From a virus, in the IMG/VR virus record IMGVR_UViG_3300021964_000528, positions 1 to 24,014 of that record: a stretch of 24,014 nucleotides of DNA; one strand, given 5' to 3'. The notes under the pieces are model-generated. The model was not told where the DNA came from. It worked only from the letters and a program-made list of their open reading frames with translations, and did not search any database. Below are positions 1 to 9,267 of the stretch, piece after piece. Both the position numbers and the translations under genes were made by a program. How positions within the stretch are numbered: the first letter of the stretch is position 1; each line of letters starts with the position of its first letter.

Positions 1-2
1 GA

Positions 3-860
3 CACGGACAGTACCTGGATCCCCTGCTAGATGAGTGGTTGGCCTCGGTTGCTTCTGCCAGGGATTACAAAACGGTAGATCACTATCGACTGGATGTGCA
101 AAGATTTCTGCATGTTGCCCCCCCGAGAACTGGACAGCTTTCCTCCAAGGTCCAGGAACCATTCTACGACCACCTCCGCAGTTTGGGTCTATCCGATTCC
201 TCCATCAATTCTGCAGTCAGATCCGTGCGGGTTTTTGTTCGTTGGTTGTCGGAGAGGGAACTGCTGAAGCACCCAGTGACCTTGAAGGCATTGCGAACAG
301 TGAAGAAGAGACCACAGTTCTACAGCTCAGAACAGATCAAGCAGATGCTGGAATATTGCCGAGAGACTGCAGGTAGGAGATATACATTATTATATAGAGC
401 AATCTGGATACTCTCGCAGACAGGCATGAGGGGAGGGGAACTGTTGAATCTGAAGTGGTCGAGTGTGGAAGAGAAGAGGATCAAGATCGTCAGCACGGAC
501 AGTTGGCAGGTCAAATCACGACGAGATGCCTGGGTGCCGATCTCGCCAAAACTGCGGGAGGAAATGGTTCAGTGGGACAGATCAGGAGAATTCTGGGTAT
601 TGGATAAGGGAGATGGGAAACGATACTGGGCGCATTTGAACGAACTGACTGCCAGCATGAGATTTGTCCAGACCAAGTGCGACTGCCGAGGTCCGAAACC
701 TCTACACGGATTCAGGGCGGGAGTGGCAACGGAATTATTGAGACAGGGTGCTAGTCCGGTGCATGTGCAACGGTTGCTGCGTCATGAAGATCTGAGTACG
801 ACGATGGGGTACCTCGATCCAGATGCGTTGGAGATCGAAAATCTGGTGAGAAACCTATGA
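3..860 (+). CDS. int: Tyrosine integrase, 5' end cut by window edge
   Basis: Site-specific tyrosine recombinase that would integrate and excise the phage at a host tRNA gene. The frame is open to the left edge with no stop, reading HGQYLDPLLDEWLASV before the first possible internal start (TTG at 39), so the true start lies outside the window. Counting from that TTG codon, the catalytic set is complete: R131 in GMRGGELLNLKW, K159, H223 and R226 in LHGFRAG, H249 in LLRHEDLSTTMGYL, and the nucleophile Y258. The N-terminal part (about residues 1-90) resembles a SAM-like core-binding domain. It is the only + strand gene seen, convergent with the late operon, and it ends 41 bp before the tRNA-derived attachment site, the usual int-attP arrangement. 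The family call is secure; the recombination target is inferred from the adjacent tRNA fragment. Confidence 0.93.
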   Translation, partial: HGQYLDPLLDEWLASVASARDYKTVDHYRLDVQRFLHVAPPRTGQLSSKVQEPFYDHLRSLGLSDSSINSAVRSVRVFVRWLSERELLKHPVTLKALRTVKKRPQFYSSEQIKQMLEYCRETAGRRYTLLYRAIWILSQTGMRGGELLNLKWSSVEEKRIKIVSTDSWQVKSRRDAWVPISPKLREEMVQWDRSGEFWVLDKGDGKRYWAHLNELTASMRFVQTKCDCRGPKPLHGFRAGVATELLRQGASPVHVQRLLRHEDLSTTMGYLDPDALEIENLVRNL

Positions 861-1018
<158 letters not shown>

Positions 1019-3382
1019 TCAGTCGTCCAAAAGTCCAAATTCATTTGCCAATCCATACCCCCCTGCAGACGACATCAATCCACCTCGCAAATCTCTAGCA
1101 GCACGGTCTCGCATGTACTGTTCTCGGATAGGGATGAAGTCCTGCAGTCTTTGCAGAACTGCTTGGTTTTCATCGAACCCTGTTGCCTTCATCATTGGCA
1201 GCATTTGCTCAGACATCCGCAGGTTCTCCAGTCGGTTGACATTTAGGAAGTCTGGAACATTCCTTCTGGTGATTCCAAGAAATGCCTGTGGACTGTTATA
1301 GGACGCAGCAAGTCCTAAGACATCAAGTGGATCAATCCCTCCTTGTTCTTCTTGAGCTGCAAGTCTTCTTGCTGTTGCTGAGTTGCCCATTGTGTAGTTG
1401 TAGGTTCCTGATCTCCTGCGTTCCACATCCATCATCTGTTTGTAAATATTGAAGTTGTCTTCATTGCCAAACATCAGACGGATTCGTTTCTTCATATTTT
1501 CAGAATTCCAATCACTGGCACGATCTCCCATCTCGGCAGTCTTCTCGCCCATCCGAGTCGTCAACTTTTCAACAAATCCTTTTCTGAGTGCATCCATCTG
1601 GTTCTCAGATCGAACCTTTTTATTGATGTATTCTTCCAAGTCTTTTGGATTCTCGCTTGCGGCCTTTTCATACCCATATTTGACATGATCAATCATCTGT
1701 TTGTTGTCCATGCCTTCATCAAGTAGTCGTGCATAGGTTTGATTTTCAGCCCGTGCTGCACCCATAATCTCATTTAGATTCTGTTCCAAGGACTGTGCTG
1801 CCCTTCCTCCAATGTATCCAGGCTCTGAAGGGAACTTGCCTAGTGCATCCCTTGTGCTTTGTCGGAGGTCTTCTAATTGACGCAGAGTATAAGGTTCCAA
1901 AGGATTATTATCTGCATCAGCAATGGGGCCATAACTTGGCAACCCTCTTCGTTTGTAATCTTCTCGCAGCAGTTCGTAGTTTGGAGACATTCGATCATCT
2001 CGACGAATGACAGTACCGTAAGTTGGATCTGTCATTACCTGACCTTCAATGTTTTTGTACTCTGGATTGATGTTGGTATACCGTTCTTGGTCGAGTCGTT
2101 CTTTTGCCATCTGGGGAGTCTCACCTTCCCCCAAAAATCGTTGCAATGCTGCAGGGACTCGTTCCTTCTGATCTCGTTGTCTTGCCTGCAGTAGTTCGGC
2201 AAGCTGTTGATTCCCCTCACCTGGTCGATTGACTAAGGTATCTGCAACATTCATCACGTTTCTGCCATACAGATCAGGGAACATGGTTTGATCTGCATTG
2301 ACTTCACGGGGAAGTGCGGCCTGATCTCCCAGTCGTTGTCTTCCCACATTTACAGCATCAATCCCTGTTTGGCCTGTGTCTCGTTCTGCTGCCAGTAGCA
2401 GTTTTGCAGTGGCACGGTTTGCTGGTTCGTTGGGACTACTGCCAAGACCTGGGGGATTGATAATATTTCCATTGCCTCCATTGTTGGCACGGATCAGTCC
2501 ACCTAATCGGCTTGCTGCGTCCATACCAGCGCCAATCACACCCTCTCCTACTGCTCCAGTTGCGCCACCAAACAAACTGCTGGCAAATACCTTGTTGGGG
2601 TCTGCATCAATGCCTGCTTGAGTTGCAGCTCCCTCTGCTGCACCAACAATCCCACCTTGCCCCATTCTTCTCGCAAAATTCCGAACTCCTTGCCCTTCTT
2701 GCAGTGCTAAAGGTCCTCGGTTCGTTACCGCAGAGATGGGACGACCAAGAGGATAACTGCCGAGAACTGACCCAGACAATTCTGCAAAATTTGCGGCAGC
2801 AGGATTGAATTCACGGTAATTGGTTTGTTCCTGATTGATTGCGCTGAGTCGTTCCTGGTAAGCATCCAGAGATTGTTCCTCTGGTGTGGACATTGCCAGT
2901 AAGAAGGCTTCTGCTTCATCGGCAAAGGTCCCTACAAATGGAAGACCCTGAGCAAATTGACGGGCAAACTGTTTGATTCTGGGGTTGATCCCTTGAACGT
3001 CAGTGTCCTGCACCATCTGCTCTGCTGTTCGGTTGTCACTACCCCGAAACTGAGGACCTGGTCTTCTTGCCATTCGGTAATCTGCTTCCCGTTGAACATC
3101 TTCCATTCGTTTGCCAATGGTGTTCTCTAAACGGGAGGTGATCGCTTTCTCCAGTCCTGCCTTGCCTTGGTATTTGTTCTTCCTCAAGAACTTGTCAATT
3201 GCCTGCTCAATGACTTCAGGACTATCTCCTCGGCCTGTTCTTTCCAAACGGATGTTTGTAATGGCCTTTACAATTTTAGTAAGTCGAGTGTCCTTCTGAT
3301 CATTTGATGCGTACTTCAACCAGAGTTCTGTGACTACTGGAGAGATGGGGGTCCATGCCTTGAGGTAAGGTCCAGTTTCCAT
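1019..3382 (-). CDS. Large ejection/internal virion-type protein (787 aa)
   Basis: Probable virion protein delivered with the DNA (pilot or ejection type). Residues about 137-215 carry a pattern that recurs in phage internal proteins: an aromatic/Gly stretch ending in FADEAEAFL, then SLDAYQERLSAINQEQ, then FNPAAANFAELSGSVLG. A Gly/Ala-rich weakly hydrophobic stretch follows (about 240-296), of the kind that could insert in membranes. Residues about 330-600 hold long charged helices, including ADTLVNRPGEGNQQLAELL and a QLEDLRQSTRDALGKF segment, also typical of these proteins. It is the last gene of the late operon and starts 2 bp after the stop of the previous gene. Such trios of large proteins occupy the place of T7 gp14-16 or P22 gp7/gp16/gp20. 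No lytic transglycosylase motif was recognised. The role is inferred from composition, pattern and position. Confidence 0.65.
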   Translation of the reverse strand: METGPYLKAWTPISPVVTELWLKYASNDQKDTRLTKIVKAITNIRLERTGRGDSPEVIEQAIDKFLRKNKYQGKAGLEKAITSRLENTIGKRMEDVQREADYRMARRPGPQFRGSDNRTAEQMVQDTDVQGINPRIKQFARQFAQGLPFVGTFADEAEAFLLAMSTPEEQSLDAYQERLSAINQEQTNYREFNPAAANFAELSGSVLGSYPLGRPISAVTNRGPLALQEGQGVRNFARRMGQGGIVGAAEGAATQAGIDADPNKVFASSLFGGATGAVGEGVIGAGMDAASRLGGLIRANNGGNGNIINPPGLGSSPNEPANRATAKLLLAAERDTGQTGIDAVNVGRQRLGDQAALPREVNADQTMFPDLYGRNVMNVADTLVNRPGEGNQQLAELLQARQRDQKERVPAALQRFLGEGETPQMAKERLDQERYTNINPEYKNIEGQVMTDPTYGTVIRRDDRMSPNYELLREDYKRRGLPSYGPIADADNNPLEPYTLRQLEDLRQSTRDALGKFPSEPGYIGGRAAQSLEQNLNEIMGAARAENQTYARLLDEGMDNKQMIDHVKYGYEKAASENPKDLEEYINKKVRSENQMDALRKGFVEKLTTRMGEKTAEMGDRASDWNSENMKKRIRLMFGNEDNFNIYKQMMDVERRRSGTYNYTMGNSATARRLAAQEEQGGIDPLDVLGLAASYNSPQAFLGITRRNVPDFLNVNRLENLRMSEQMLPMMKATGFDENQAVLQRLQDFIPIREQYMRDRAARDLRGGLMSSAGGYGLANEFGLLDD

Positions 3383-3384
3383 AG

Positions 3385-5289
3385 TTAATTACCGATTGCT
3401 TCGTTATATCCGTCAAGCCCAACTGCATTAATGTTGGGAAATGGTCGATACCGACTACTGGGGTATTGTTGTTCAAGCAATCCCAATTTGTTTTGGAAAA
3501 TGTCTTTCAATGTGTTGAGTTTGACCTGCAGGGTCTCTTCCGAATCTGTTTCCAGAGGAACTGCGGCCTTAATGCGATCAAACTCCTGCTTTGTCAGTGC
3601 AGCACCAAACTTCTCATTTAATCGATCAGAGGTAAGGTCTGCCATCAATGCCCTGAGTTGTTTGGCTTTTGCAGGAATTACCACCCCTGGGAAATATCCT
3701 TGAATGTCCCCTACGCCTTTGATTGCCTCTTCATCCTTTAACAACCCAATGGACTGATCAATTTGGTTTAGAGTAATTTGATAATCATTATAATTTCGGA
3801 TGTCGGTTGCATTGATTTCCTTCTTTGGTGGAACCGTTGTGCCACCTGGGATCTCATCCATTGCTAGATTGTTTCGATCCAACAACATCAAGCGACTTCC
3901 TTTTGTCGGATCATTTGGATCAACAGGCACACTGACGACTTGAGGAGTTGAACGCCCCTCCATAATCCGTTCAGCAAGTTGTTGTGGATCTGCACCTTGT
4001 TCGTCAATCAGATATTGTGCAGCTTTTGCTTGCAATGAATCCCCAAACAAACCCCCTTCGGGTTTCTCTTGCTTGACCCGTTGTGCTGCGATTGTTTTTG
4101 CAGTGTCCTTCAAGATAGACAGAGGCAATCCTGCTGCACTTTCGGCATCATACTCTCCAGACTTAATCAGAATCTGTTCAAACGGTGTTCTGTCGGTTGT
4201 GGAATTCTGATGCAGCTCATTGAATCGATCTCGGTCTTGCCGTGCCAAGGTCGTCAGGTTGATTTTGCGTGTCTTGTTGTCCGTCTTGCCCTCTGCAACA
4301 AGGATCTCGTTGACCATGCCTTCAATCTGATTTTTCTCTTCTGCCAATCGCATGATTCGATCCGTGTATCCCTCGTTACGTTCATCCATCCGACTGCGGG
4401 CATCATCCATCATGACACCCTTGAACATCTGGTTGAATTCCCGTTCTGATCTACGGTACTCATCTTCCAGTTCCTGCCTCTCTTCTTCTTTCAGTCGTTG
4501 ACTCGTCGTCCCATACCCTTGGATGAATCCACCTACACCCTTGGCAAGAGCATTGGTCAAGGAGACATCATTTGGGTTGGTGGAATATTGGGGAGCAGAC
4601 ATCAATCCTAGTCCTGCCTGCAATAATCCCATCCGAGTCGGATCATTGAAAAGTGACGGGGCAGAGTCCTGCTCCTCATCCAGCAGACCTGCAGAAAACA
4701 AGTTAGGAATCCCAAACTCGGTTTTGGGACTCGTGGGTTGAGGTGGATTCACAGCAGGCAGTTTGCCCATCGGAGGTGCACCTGGGATCTGCGGAACGGT
4801 TGCATTCTCTGGTTCGGAGAGTAGGGAACCACCTGCCTGTGCAGGTAACCTCATTGGAGGTAATTTAGGACGATTCTCCAGTGGGAATCGTTGTCCTAAA
4901 GTCGTTGGATTCTTTGATGGGACCCCTGTCCCAATCAACTGCTGTGGATTCATCCGAGACTGCACCGTCAGGTCACGATTCAAATCAGGGTTCTGTGCCT
5001 GTTGGATCACTGCTGCAGGGTCAGATTCCAACGGAGTCACCGCAGGTTGCTTGACTTGAAAACTCATCGATTCTTCGGGCATTGCAGGGCCTGCCTGGAA
5101 TGCGTCCTGCCGTCGTTGCATTCGATCTGCCGTGGACATCTGCAGTAACTGCTGAGTGTACGGTTCCAACCTCCGTTGAGCCAGTGCCCTAGACTGTGGA
5201 TCTCCAGACTCATACTGCCGCATCAACTCTTTGATGATTTGCTGGTCTGTGGCAGGGAACTGGTTCAGGTACTGATTGTACAACTGCAT
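3385..5289 (-). CDS. Ejection/internal virion-type protein (634 aa)
   Basis: Second of three large proteins at the end of the late operon. The N-terminal 60 residues are helical and charged (NQYLNQFPATDQQIIKEL and following). Residues about 90-190 form a Pro/Gln-rich linker, about 260-330 a strongly charged helical stretch, and the C-terminal 110 residues a more compact domain with FGAALTKQEFDRIKAAVP and TLQVKLNTLKDIFQNKL. This last pattern (GAAL-T-x-x-E near a charged helix) is shared by many large phage internal proteins. No enzyme motif, signal peptide or transmembrane segment was recognised. ATG start; the preceding gene ends 7 bp upstream and the next starts 2 bp downstream, so it should be translated with them. 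The function as an ejection or internal core protein is inferred from context. Confidence 0.6.
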   Translation of the reverse strand: MQLYNQYLNQFPATDQQIIKELMRQYESGDPQSRALAQRRLEPYTQQLLQMSTADRMQRRQDAFQAGPAMPEESMSFQVKQPAVTPLESDPAAVIQQAQNPDLNRDLTVQSRMNPQQLIGTGVPSKNPTTLGQRFPLENRPKLPPMRLPAQAGGSLLSEPENATVPQIPGAPPMGKLPAVNPPQPTSPKTEFGIPNLFSAGLLDEEQDSAPSLFNDPTRMGLLQAGLGLMSAPQYSTNPNDVSLTNALAKGVGGFIQGYGTTSQRLKEEERQELEDEYRRSEREFNQMFKGVMMDDARSRMDERNEGYTDRIMRLAEEKNQIEGMVNEILVAEGKTDNKTRKINLTTLARQDRDRFNELHQNSTTDRTPFEQILIKSGEYDAESAAGLPLSILKDTAKTIAAQRVKQEKPEGGLFGDSLQAKAAQYLIDEQGADPQQLAERIMEGRSTPQVVSVPVDPNDPTKGSRLMLLDRNNLAMDEIPGGTTVPPKKEINATDIRNYNDYQITLNQIDQSIGLLKDEEAIKGVGDIQGYFPGVVIPAKAKQLRALMADLTSDRLNEKFGAALTKQEFDRIKAAVPLETDSEETLQVKLNTLKDIFQNKLGLLEQQYPSSRYRPFPNINAVGLDGYNEAIGN

Positions 5290-5296
5290 GACGACC

Positions 5297-6868
5297 TTAT
5301 TGGTTGCTGTTCATGTAAGTCAATGCGCCCATGCCCATTGCAATGGGTAGTGCGTATCCTGATGCTGCTGTTCCAGCCAGTGCGGCATAGGTCCCCAGAC
5401 CTGCCCCCGCAGCAGGGAGGAATGGATTCTGTTGGTACTGTGGTTGTGTCCGCACCACGGTCCCTGTCAATGGACTCAATGCGGCATTGCGTAAATCAAT
5501 CTGTCTGCCTGGGTATGCCTGCCGATCCAAGAACTGCTGGTAATACCAATCCTGATCTCGTTGTTCCCGCATGTCTTGAGCTGCACCACCTGCCAGCATA
5601 TCGGCAATCCGTTGACGTTCATCGGCAGTTCCAGCTTGGGCCAATGCTCCGAGTTGCTGCCCACCCTGAAGATTCAATGCTCCAGCGTTCCGCATAGCAT
5701 TTTCTGCGAACTGTGCTTCATTGCTTGCAATGCTTCGCAGTTGATTGAGGTCTTGTCGGTCATACCCCATAGCATCTGAAAGCAGTCCTGCGTTGTATCC
5801 CATTGCTGCCCGATCAGCAGCAGCAGTTGCCCCCAGTCCCTGACCATAAAGATTGGCGTTTTGTGCCTGGGTTGCCAGTGCCCCCTGACTTTCCAACCCT
5901 TGTGCTGCCAGTGCCCCTTGGGAACGCAGACCCTGTGCTGCCAGTGCCCCCTGAGATGTCAACCCTCGGACATTCTGACGATCCTGTGCAGACAACCCCT
6001 GTGCTGCCAGATTCCCTTGAGACTGCAGACCTCTTGATTGCTGGACATCCGAGGCAGTCTGCGATAGTCGTTGCAGGTTTTCTCGTTGCGCCAAATCTGC
6101 TGCTTTCTGGAATCCTTGAGAACGCAACTGCCCCACGGCAGCAGCAGTTCGATCTGCAAAGTTTCGGTTGTTCTCAGACCTCATCAGTGCCTCTCGGCTT
6201 CCGCCAAATGCTCCAGCCCGTGCAGCATCTCCACTGATCTGATTGCCTGTGATCTCTCTCGCACGGTTCATGTCGTCAATCGTCTGATTGACCACAGAAT
6301 CGGTGTACGGATCTTGGAAGTTTTTCATTGAATCACGCAGGGTCTTGCCTTGCTGGTAATTCACAGGACCCTGCAGTCCTTGATTTGCATTTGTATAGTT
6401 TTGGTTTTGCAGTCCTACATTCACATTGGAGGCTGCAGCATTTTGATTGGCGAGATATGCATTCGGGTTACTGAACTGCGGGAGACCCTGTGTGTAGTTC
6501 TGTGCTTGAAAAACATTTGGGTTCTGCATCCCTGAGAGATTAGACTGGTAGTTCATTGGTTGCCCAAAGGACCCACCCATTGTCCCCTGGTAGGACGACT
6601 GGTATCCTGCGGCATTGGCAGTGGCAGCATTGGCAGCAGCAAAGGGGTCTGTGCCTCCTTCCCCAAAACGATTATCATATCTCCCTCCCAGAATCCCTTC
6701 TGCTCGGTTCGTCATTGCGGAGGGGTCTGCGTATCGCTGATAACGATACGGTTCATAGGGTTTCTGACTCTCTGCGTCTGCCCTGTCCAGAGTGTCCTTG
6801 GCATAGTCCTGTGCCCATTCTGGAACATTTTCCTGTGTGATGGTTTGGTTTCTTGATCCACCCTTCAT
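5297..6868 (-). CDS. Ejection/internal virion-type protein with 11-residue repeats (523 aa)
   Basis: I place the start at ATG 6868 (MKGGSRNQTITQENVPEW), 4 bp after the upstream stop at 6873; the frame stays open further up, but that would overlap the upstream gene by about 95 bp. Composition is dominated by Ala, Gln, Asn and Gly. Residues about 30-210 are Asn/Gln/Gly-rich and low in charge. Residues about 210-270 are helical (NDMNRAREITGNQISGDAA). From about 272 the chain falls into 11-residue units, three nearly identical (SQGALAAQGLR type), and it ends in a hydrophobic Gly/Ala stretch (about 490-515) that could contact membrane. Long alanine-rich helices of this kind are expected for a protein that forms part of an ejected conduit. 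It is first in the terminal trio of large virion proteins. The function is inferred. Confidence 0.6.
   Translation of the reverse strand: MKGGSRNQTITQENVPEWAQDYAKDTLDRADAESQKPYEPYRYQRYADPSAMTNRAEGILGGRYDNRFGEGGTDPFAAANAATANAAGYQSSYQGTMGGSFGQPMNYQSNLSGMQNPNVFQAQNYTQGLPQFSNPNAYLANQNAAASNVNVGLQNQNYTNANQGLQGPVNYQQGKTLRDSMKNFQDPYTDSVVNQTIDDMNRAREITGNQISGDAARAGAFGGSREALMRSENNRNFADRTAAAVGQLRSQGFQKAADLAQRENLQRLSQTASDVQQSRGLQSQGNLAAQGLSAQDRQNVRGLTSQGALAAQGLRSQGALAAQGLESQGALATQAQNANLYGQGLGATAAADRAAMGYNAGLLSDAMGYDRQDLNQLRSIASNEAQFAENAMRNAGALNLQGGQQLGALAQAGTADERQRIADMLAGGAAQDMREQRDQDWYYQQFLDRQAYPGRQIDLRNAALSPLTGTVVRTQPQYQQNPFLPAAGAGLGTYAALAGTAASGYALPIAMGMGALTYMNSNQ
5858..6022 (-). repeat. 33-bp tandem repeat encoding hendecad (11-aa) units
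   Basis: Five consecutive 11-codon units encode residues 283-337 of the host protein: SQGNLAAQGLS, AQDRQNVRGLT, SQGALAAQGLR, SQGALAAQGLE, SQGALATQAQN. On the + strand the shared GCCAGTGCCCC block recurs at 5874, 5907 and 5940, exactly 33 bp apart. The same 11-residue register continues less perfectly on both sides. The period fits an extended alpha-helix of three turns per unit. Confidence 0.85.
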
Positions 6869-6872
6869 ATGC

Positions 6873-7280
6873 TTACTCGATTGCTTGTGTGTAAATGATT
6901 TGTTCGGAACACAACCCCAAAGTCTTCTGCCAACCCCTGCGTCCAATGGCCTGAAACTTGTCAGCACCCCGCAAGATTCCCAGTCTTTTGCCGATTTCCC
7001 AGAGTTTCAGGACTTCGTTCATCACACCCCCTGCTAGAAAACAATGATATACTTTGATCTTCGGGGTCTTCAGCATCTCGGCAACTGCGATAGAGTTCTG
7101 GTGGATGAGGCAGTCATAGGTTCCATCCCAGATGCCTTGCCAGATATGCACAGGGTCATGGGTCCCAATGTCTTTTGCCAATACTCGTTTAACTTCATGA
7201 TGGAGTCGGATAAATTCTTCAAAAGCCCTTTGACCATTATCAATCTCTGTCAGTCCCCCATCTTTGCAGTCGTAAATCAA
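6873..7280 (-). CDS. GNAT-fold-like phage virion protein (135 aa)
   Basis: The C-terminal half carries the signature of a phage family with an acetyltransferase-like fold: hydrophobic strand VYHCFLAGG, helix VMNEVLKLWEIGKRLG and terminal GRRGWQKTLG. Relatives sit among internal virion genes of T7-like and marine phages (the T7 gp13 position). Whether any acetyltransferase activity exists is doubtful; the family is usually treated as structural or assembly-related. The start is TTG at 7280, giving a TTGA overlap with the upstream stop; no strong Shine-Dalgarno is seen, so translational coupling is likely. It lies directly before the three ejection-type genes, which supports a role in building or loading that complex. 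Family resemblance is moderately sure; function unproven. Confidence 0.6.
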   Translation of the reverse strand: MIYDCKDGGLTEIDNGQRAFEEFIRLHHEVKRVLAKDIGTHDPVHIWQGIWDGTYDCLIHQNSIAVAEMLKTPKIKVYHCFLAGGVMNEVLKLWEIGKRLGILRGADKFQAIGRRGWQKTLGLCSEQIIYTQAIE

Positions 7281-7486
7281 ACGGCACTCGCACTGAGAAC
7301 CCCTGAGTTATCCACCACGATCTCGTAGCGGGTCCCATCGGGCGAAACGATGATTAGACGTTGGTCCGCATTCAGCTCAACGTCTTGGTTTTTCTGATAC
7401 GAACTGGTCAACAACTTCGCAATCTGTTGAAGAATCGGTGCAAAGTACGATTGTAAATATTGACCTGGAGGATTGGGTAGAATCAT
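7277..7486 (-). CDS. Small conserved phage protein (69 aa)
   Basis: Begins with a helix (YLQSYFAPILQQIAKLLTSS) and ends in a short beta-rich module, RLIIVSPDGTRYEIVVDNSG. The latter looks like the 'PDGTRY/W-xI-VDN-G' ending of small proteins found beside the tail-stabilisation gene in marine phages. ATG start in an ATGA overlap with the upstream gene; its own stop overlaps the TTG of the next. No specific function is recognised; a small virion or tail accessory role is plausible from position only. Confidence 0.7.
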   Translation of the reverse strand: MILPNPPGQYLQSYFAPILQQIAKLLTSSYQKNQDVELNADQRLIIVSPDGTRYEIVVDNSGVLSASAV

Positions 7487-9267
7487 CTCCGACCTCCGAC
7501 ATGGGTTTCAAATCTTGTGGACCCTACAGTCCAGTCTTGGGTCAATGCTCCGGTCACTCGATACCGCACCTGTCTGCCCTGCAGTCGCACATCAATCTCC
7601 CCATCCGTCTCCAGTGGGTAGCTGGATGATGTGGTCTCGGCAGCATCACCTGACGCAGCAGTATAGAATTGGAAATTGATTGCACCTGCCGCTTGTTGAT
7701 CACTGTCTGTAAAGATTTTGGAAATCCTGCTGTACCTCTCCCCTCGCATCAGATCAATCGCACCCGTCTCGGCCTCTGCAGTATCCGTCTGTGCAGGGTC
7801 TGTGTTCTCATGACTGTAGATGGTATTGTCTCCTGCATCGACGGCAATCGGGGAACTTAGTACACCCTTATCAATCCAGCAGTTTCGACTGACTCCAGAT
7901 GTGCTGAGACTATCGTACCAGTTGTTGTCTCGGTAATTGTAAATCACATAATACTCACATTCCCCCGCAGTCCCTGTGACACTGGGACACCACCACCAAA
8001 CTTCTCCAAATTCGGCATTCCCGCCACTGTAGATCAAACCTTCTTGAGTCCAGTCCACGGTTCTCATGACTCGGTCTTGGATGGGACTCGGCAGAGGTCT
8101 TACAGATCCATCGAATACCCAGAATCCTCCTGAATTGAGCCAGCAAGTGATCTCTGAAGAATTATGAATTGAGTATGGAGAGATCACTCCAGCATTGTCT
8201 GCCAGTTTTGTCGTTCCAAAAACAAGAGGAGGACCGAGGTAGTTGACTTGATGCACATCCACATCCGTCCAGACCAAAGTTGTGCCTCGGACGTTCTTGC
8301 CGCAAACGATGTATCCCTGAGTTTGCAGAGGAAGTGAGCCTGCAGTATTGGTTGCACTGGCAGTCCAGACATCCACGGTCTCCTGACTGCTGAACTTGAT
8401 CTGTCGTGCATCCCCATCTGCACCGAGTGCCAGCACATGGCGTTCTGGAGTGACGACCACGGCAACAGCAGTCGGAGCATTCTCGGTGAAACTATTTGCC
8501 GTGGTGATTTCCTTCGCAGCAATGGAGAGGTCCGACACATCGAGGTAAAACATCGCTTTGTCCCCCGAATGGGTCCCGATCAGGTCTTGTCCAAATGAGT
8601 CCAAACTCCAGTGTGCCTTCTTGGAATAAGATGCCGTTGAAAACGTCTGACCATAGAACCAATCTCCGTAGTAATTCGCCCCGAACCCTGGTCGAAACTC
8701 CGCATCACCTTCTGCCTGATACCCTGACGGGGTGACATCGTAAATCCTTTGTCTAGGGAGCGTTGGATTGACCGTGACCGTGATGTTCGTTGCCGTTGCC
8801 GTGGCATTATTGGAGAGAGTCAGAGTGTTGGTGCTGACTGCCGTGATTGTCGTGGAGTCTGGGATACCTGAGCCTGTGATCACATCTCCAATCTCAAAGA
8901 GGGTTCCATCATCGACTGTTACCTGATCACTGCTATCGGTTGTGTCTGCAGTGTTGTCTGTGAAAGTCGCAGGGGAGGCGACCTCAAATGCGTAGAGTTT
9001 GCCGTAGTCTGGGTTGCCAGATCCTGCAGTTCCCAGTGCCATCAGTCCAACCCCAGCATTGTTTCTCCATTGGAGATGCCCTCGGACTGCCGAGTCCAGA
9101 GTCTCAGAGTGCCGAGACAGTGGGAAGGTAGACCATCCGCCAATCGGTCTCAGTCGTCCATCTCTGAACCGAACCAAGTTCCCCTTGAGCCAGCGTTGTT
9201 TGATCTCTCTTGCAGTGCCATCCACAAAGCCTGGAGGGATCTGGACTTCCTGAAGTTTTTTAGCCAA
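7483..9267 (-). CDS. P22 gp10-like packaged-DNA stabilisation / tail hub protein (594 aa)
   Basis: The N-terminus VQIPPGFVDGTAREIKQRW, followed by LVRFRDGRLRPIGGW, is characteristic of phage proteins related to the P22 gp10 stabilisation protein / short-tail nozzle. These form the tube below the portal-adaptor complex and hold DNA in the head. The rest is beta-rich with repeating WVFDG-type turns (for example GGFWVFDGSVRPL and YVIYNYRDNNWY), consistent with a propeller-like hub. Residues about 100-168 look like a separate Thr/Asn-rich beta insert. The start is TTG at 9267, supported by an AAGGAGA Shine-Dalgarno six bases upstream. The gene overlaps the 50-aa membrane-protein gene upstream and the 69-aa gene downstream. 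Family assignment fairly sure; exact hub geometry inferred. Confidence 0.75.
   Translation of the reverse strand: MAKKLQEVQIPPGFVDGTAREIKQRWLKGNLVRFRDGRLRPIGGWSTFPLSRHSETLDSAVRGHLQWRNNAGVGLMALGTAGSGNPDYGKLYAFEVASPATFTDNTADTTDSSDQVTVDDGTLFEIGDVITGSGIPDSTTITAVSTNTLTLSNNATATATNITVTVNPTLPRQRIYDVTPSGYQAEGDAEFRPGFGANYYGDWFYGQTFSTASYSKKAHWSLDSFGQDLIGTHSGDKAMFYLDVSDLSIAAKEITTANSFTENAPTAVAVVVTPERHVLALGADGDARQIKFSSQETVDVWTASATNTAGSLPLQTQGYIVCGKNVRGTTLVWTDVDVHQVNYLGPPLVFGTTKLADNAGVISPYSIHNSSEITCWLNSGGFWVFDGSVRPLPSPIQDRVMRTVDWTQEGLIYSGGNAEFGEVWWWCPSVTGTAGECEYYVIYNYRDNNWYDSLSTSGVSRNCWIDKGVLSSPIAVDAGDNTIYSHENTDPAQTDTAEAETGAIDLMRGERYSRISKIFTDSDQQAAGAINFQFYTAASGDAAETTSSSYPLETDGEIDVRLQGRQVRYRVTGALTQDWTVGSTRFETHVGGRR

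Noticed and set aside
35-376. 113-codon frame overlapping the integrase
   Set aside because: Different frame inside a gene with complete catalytic motifs; Cys/Pro-rich translation without recognisable fold.
5858-6022. CRISPR-like array
   Set aside because: The 33-bp repeats are contiguous, in frame, and encode 11-residue helical units; there are no spacers.
5803-6237. 144-codon + strand reading frame
   Set aside because: It is antisense to the repeat-rich ejection-type gene and arises from the biased complement of Ala/Gln/Gly codons; it has no Shine-Dalgarno or domain.
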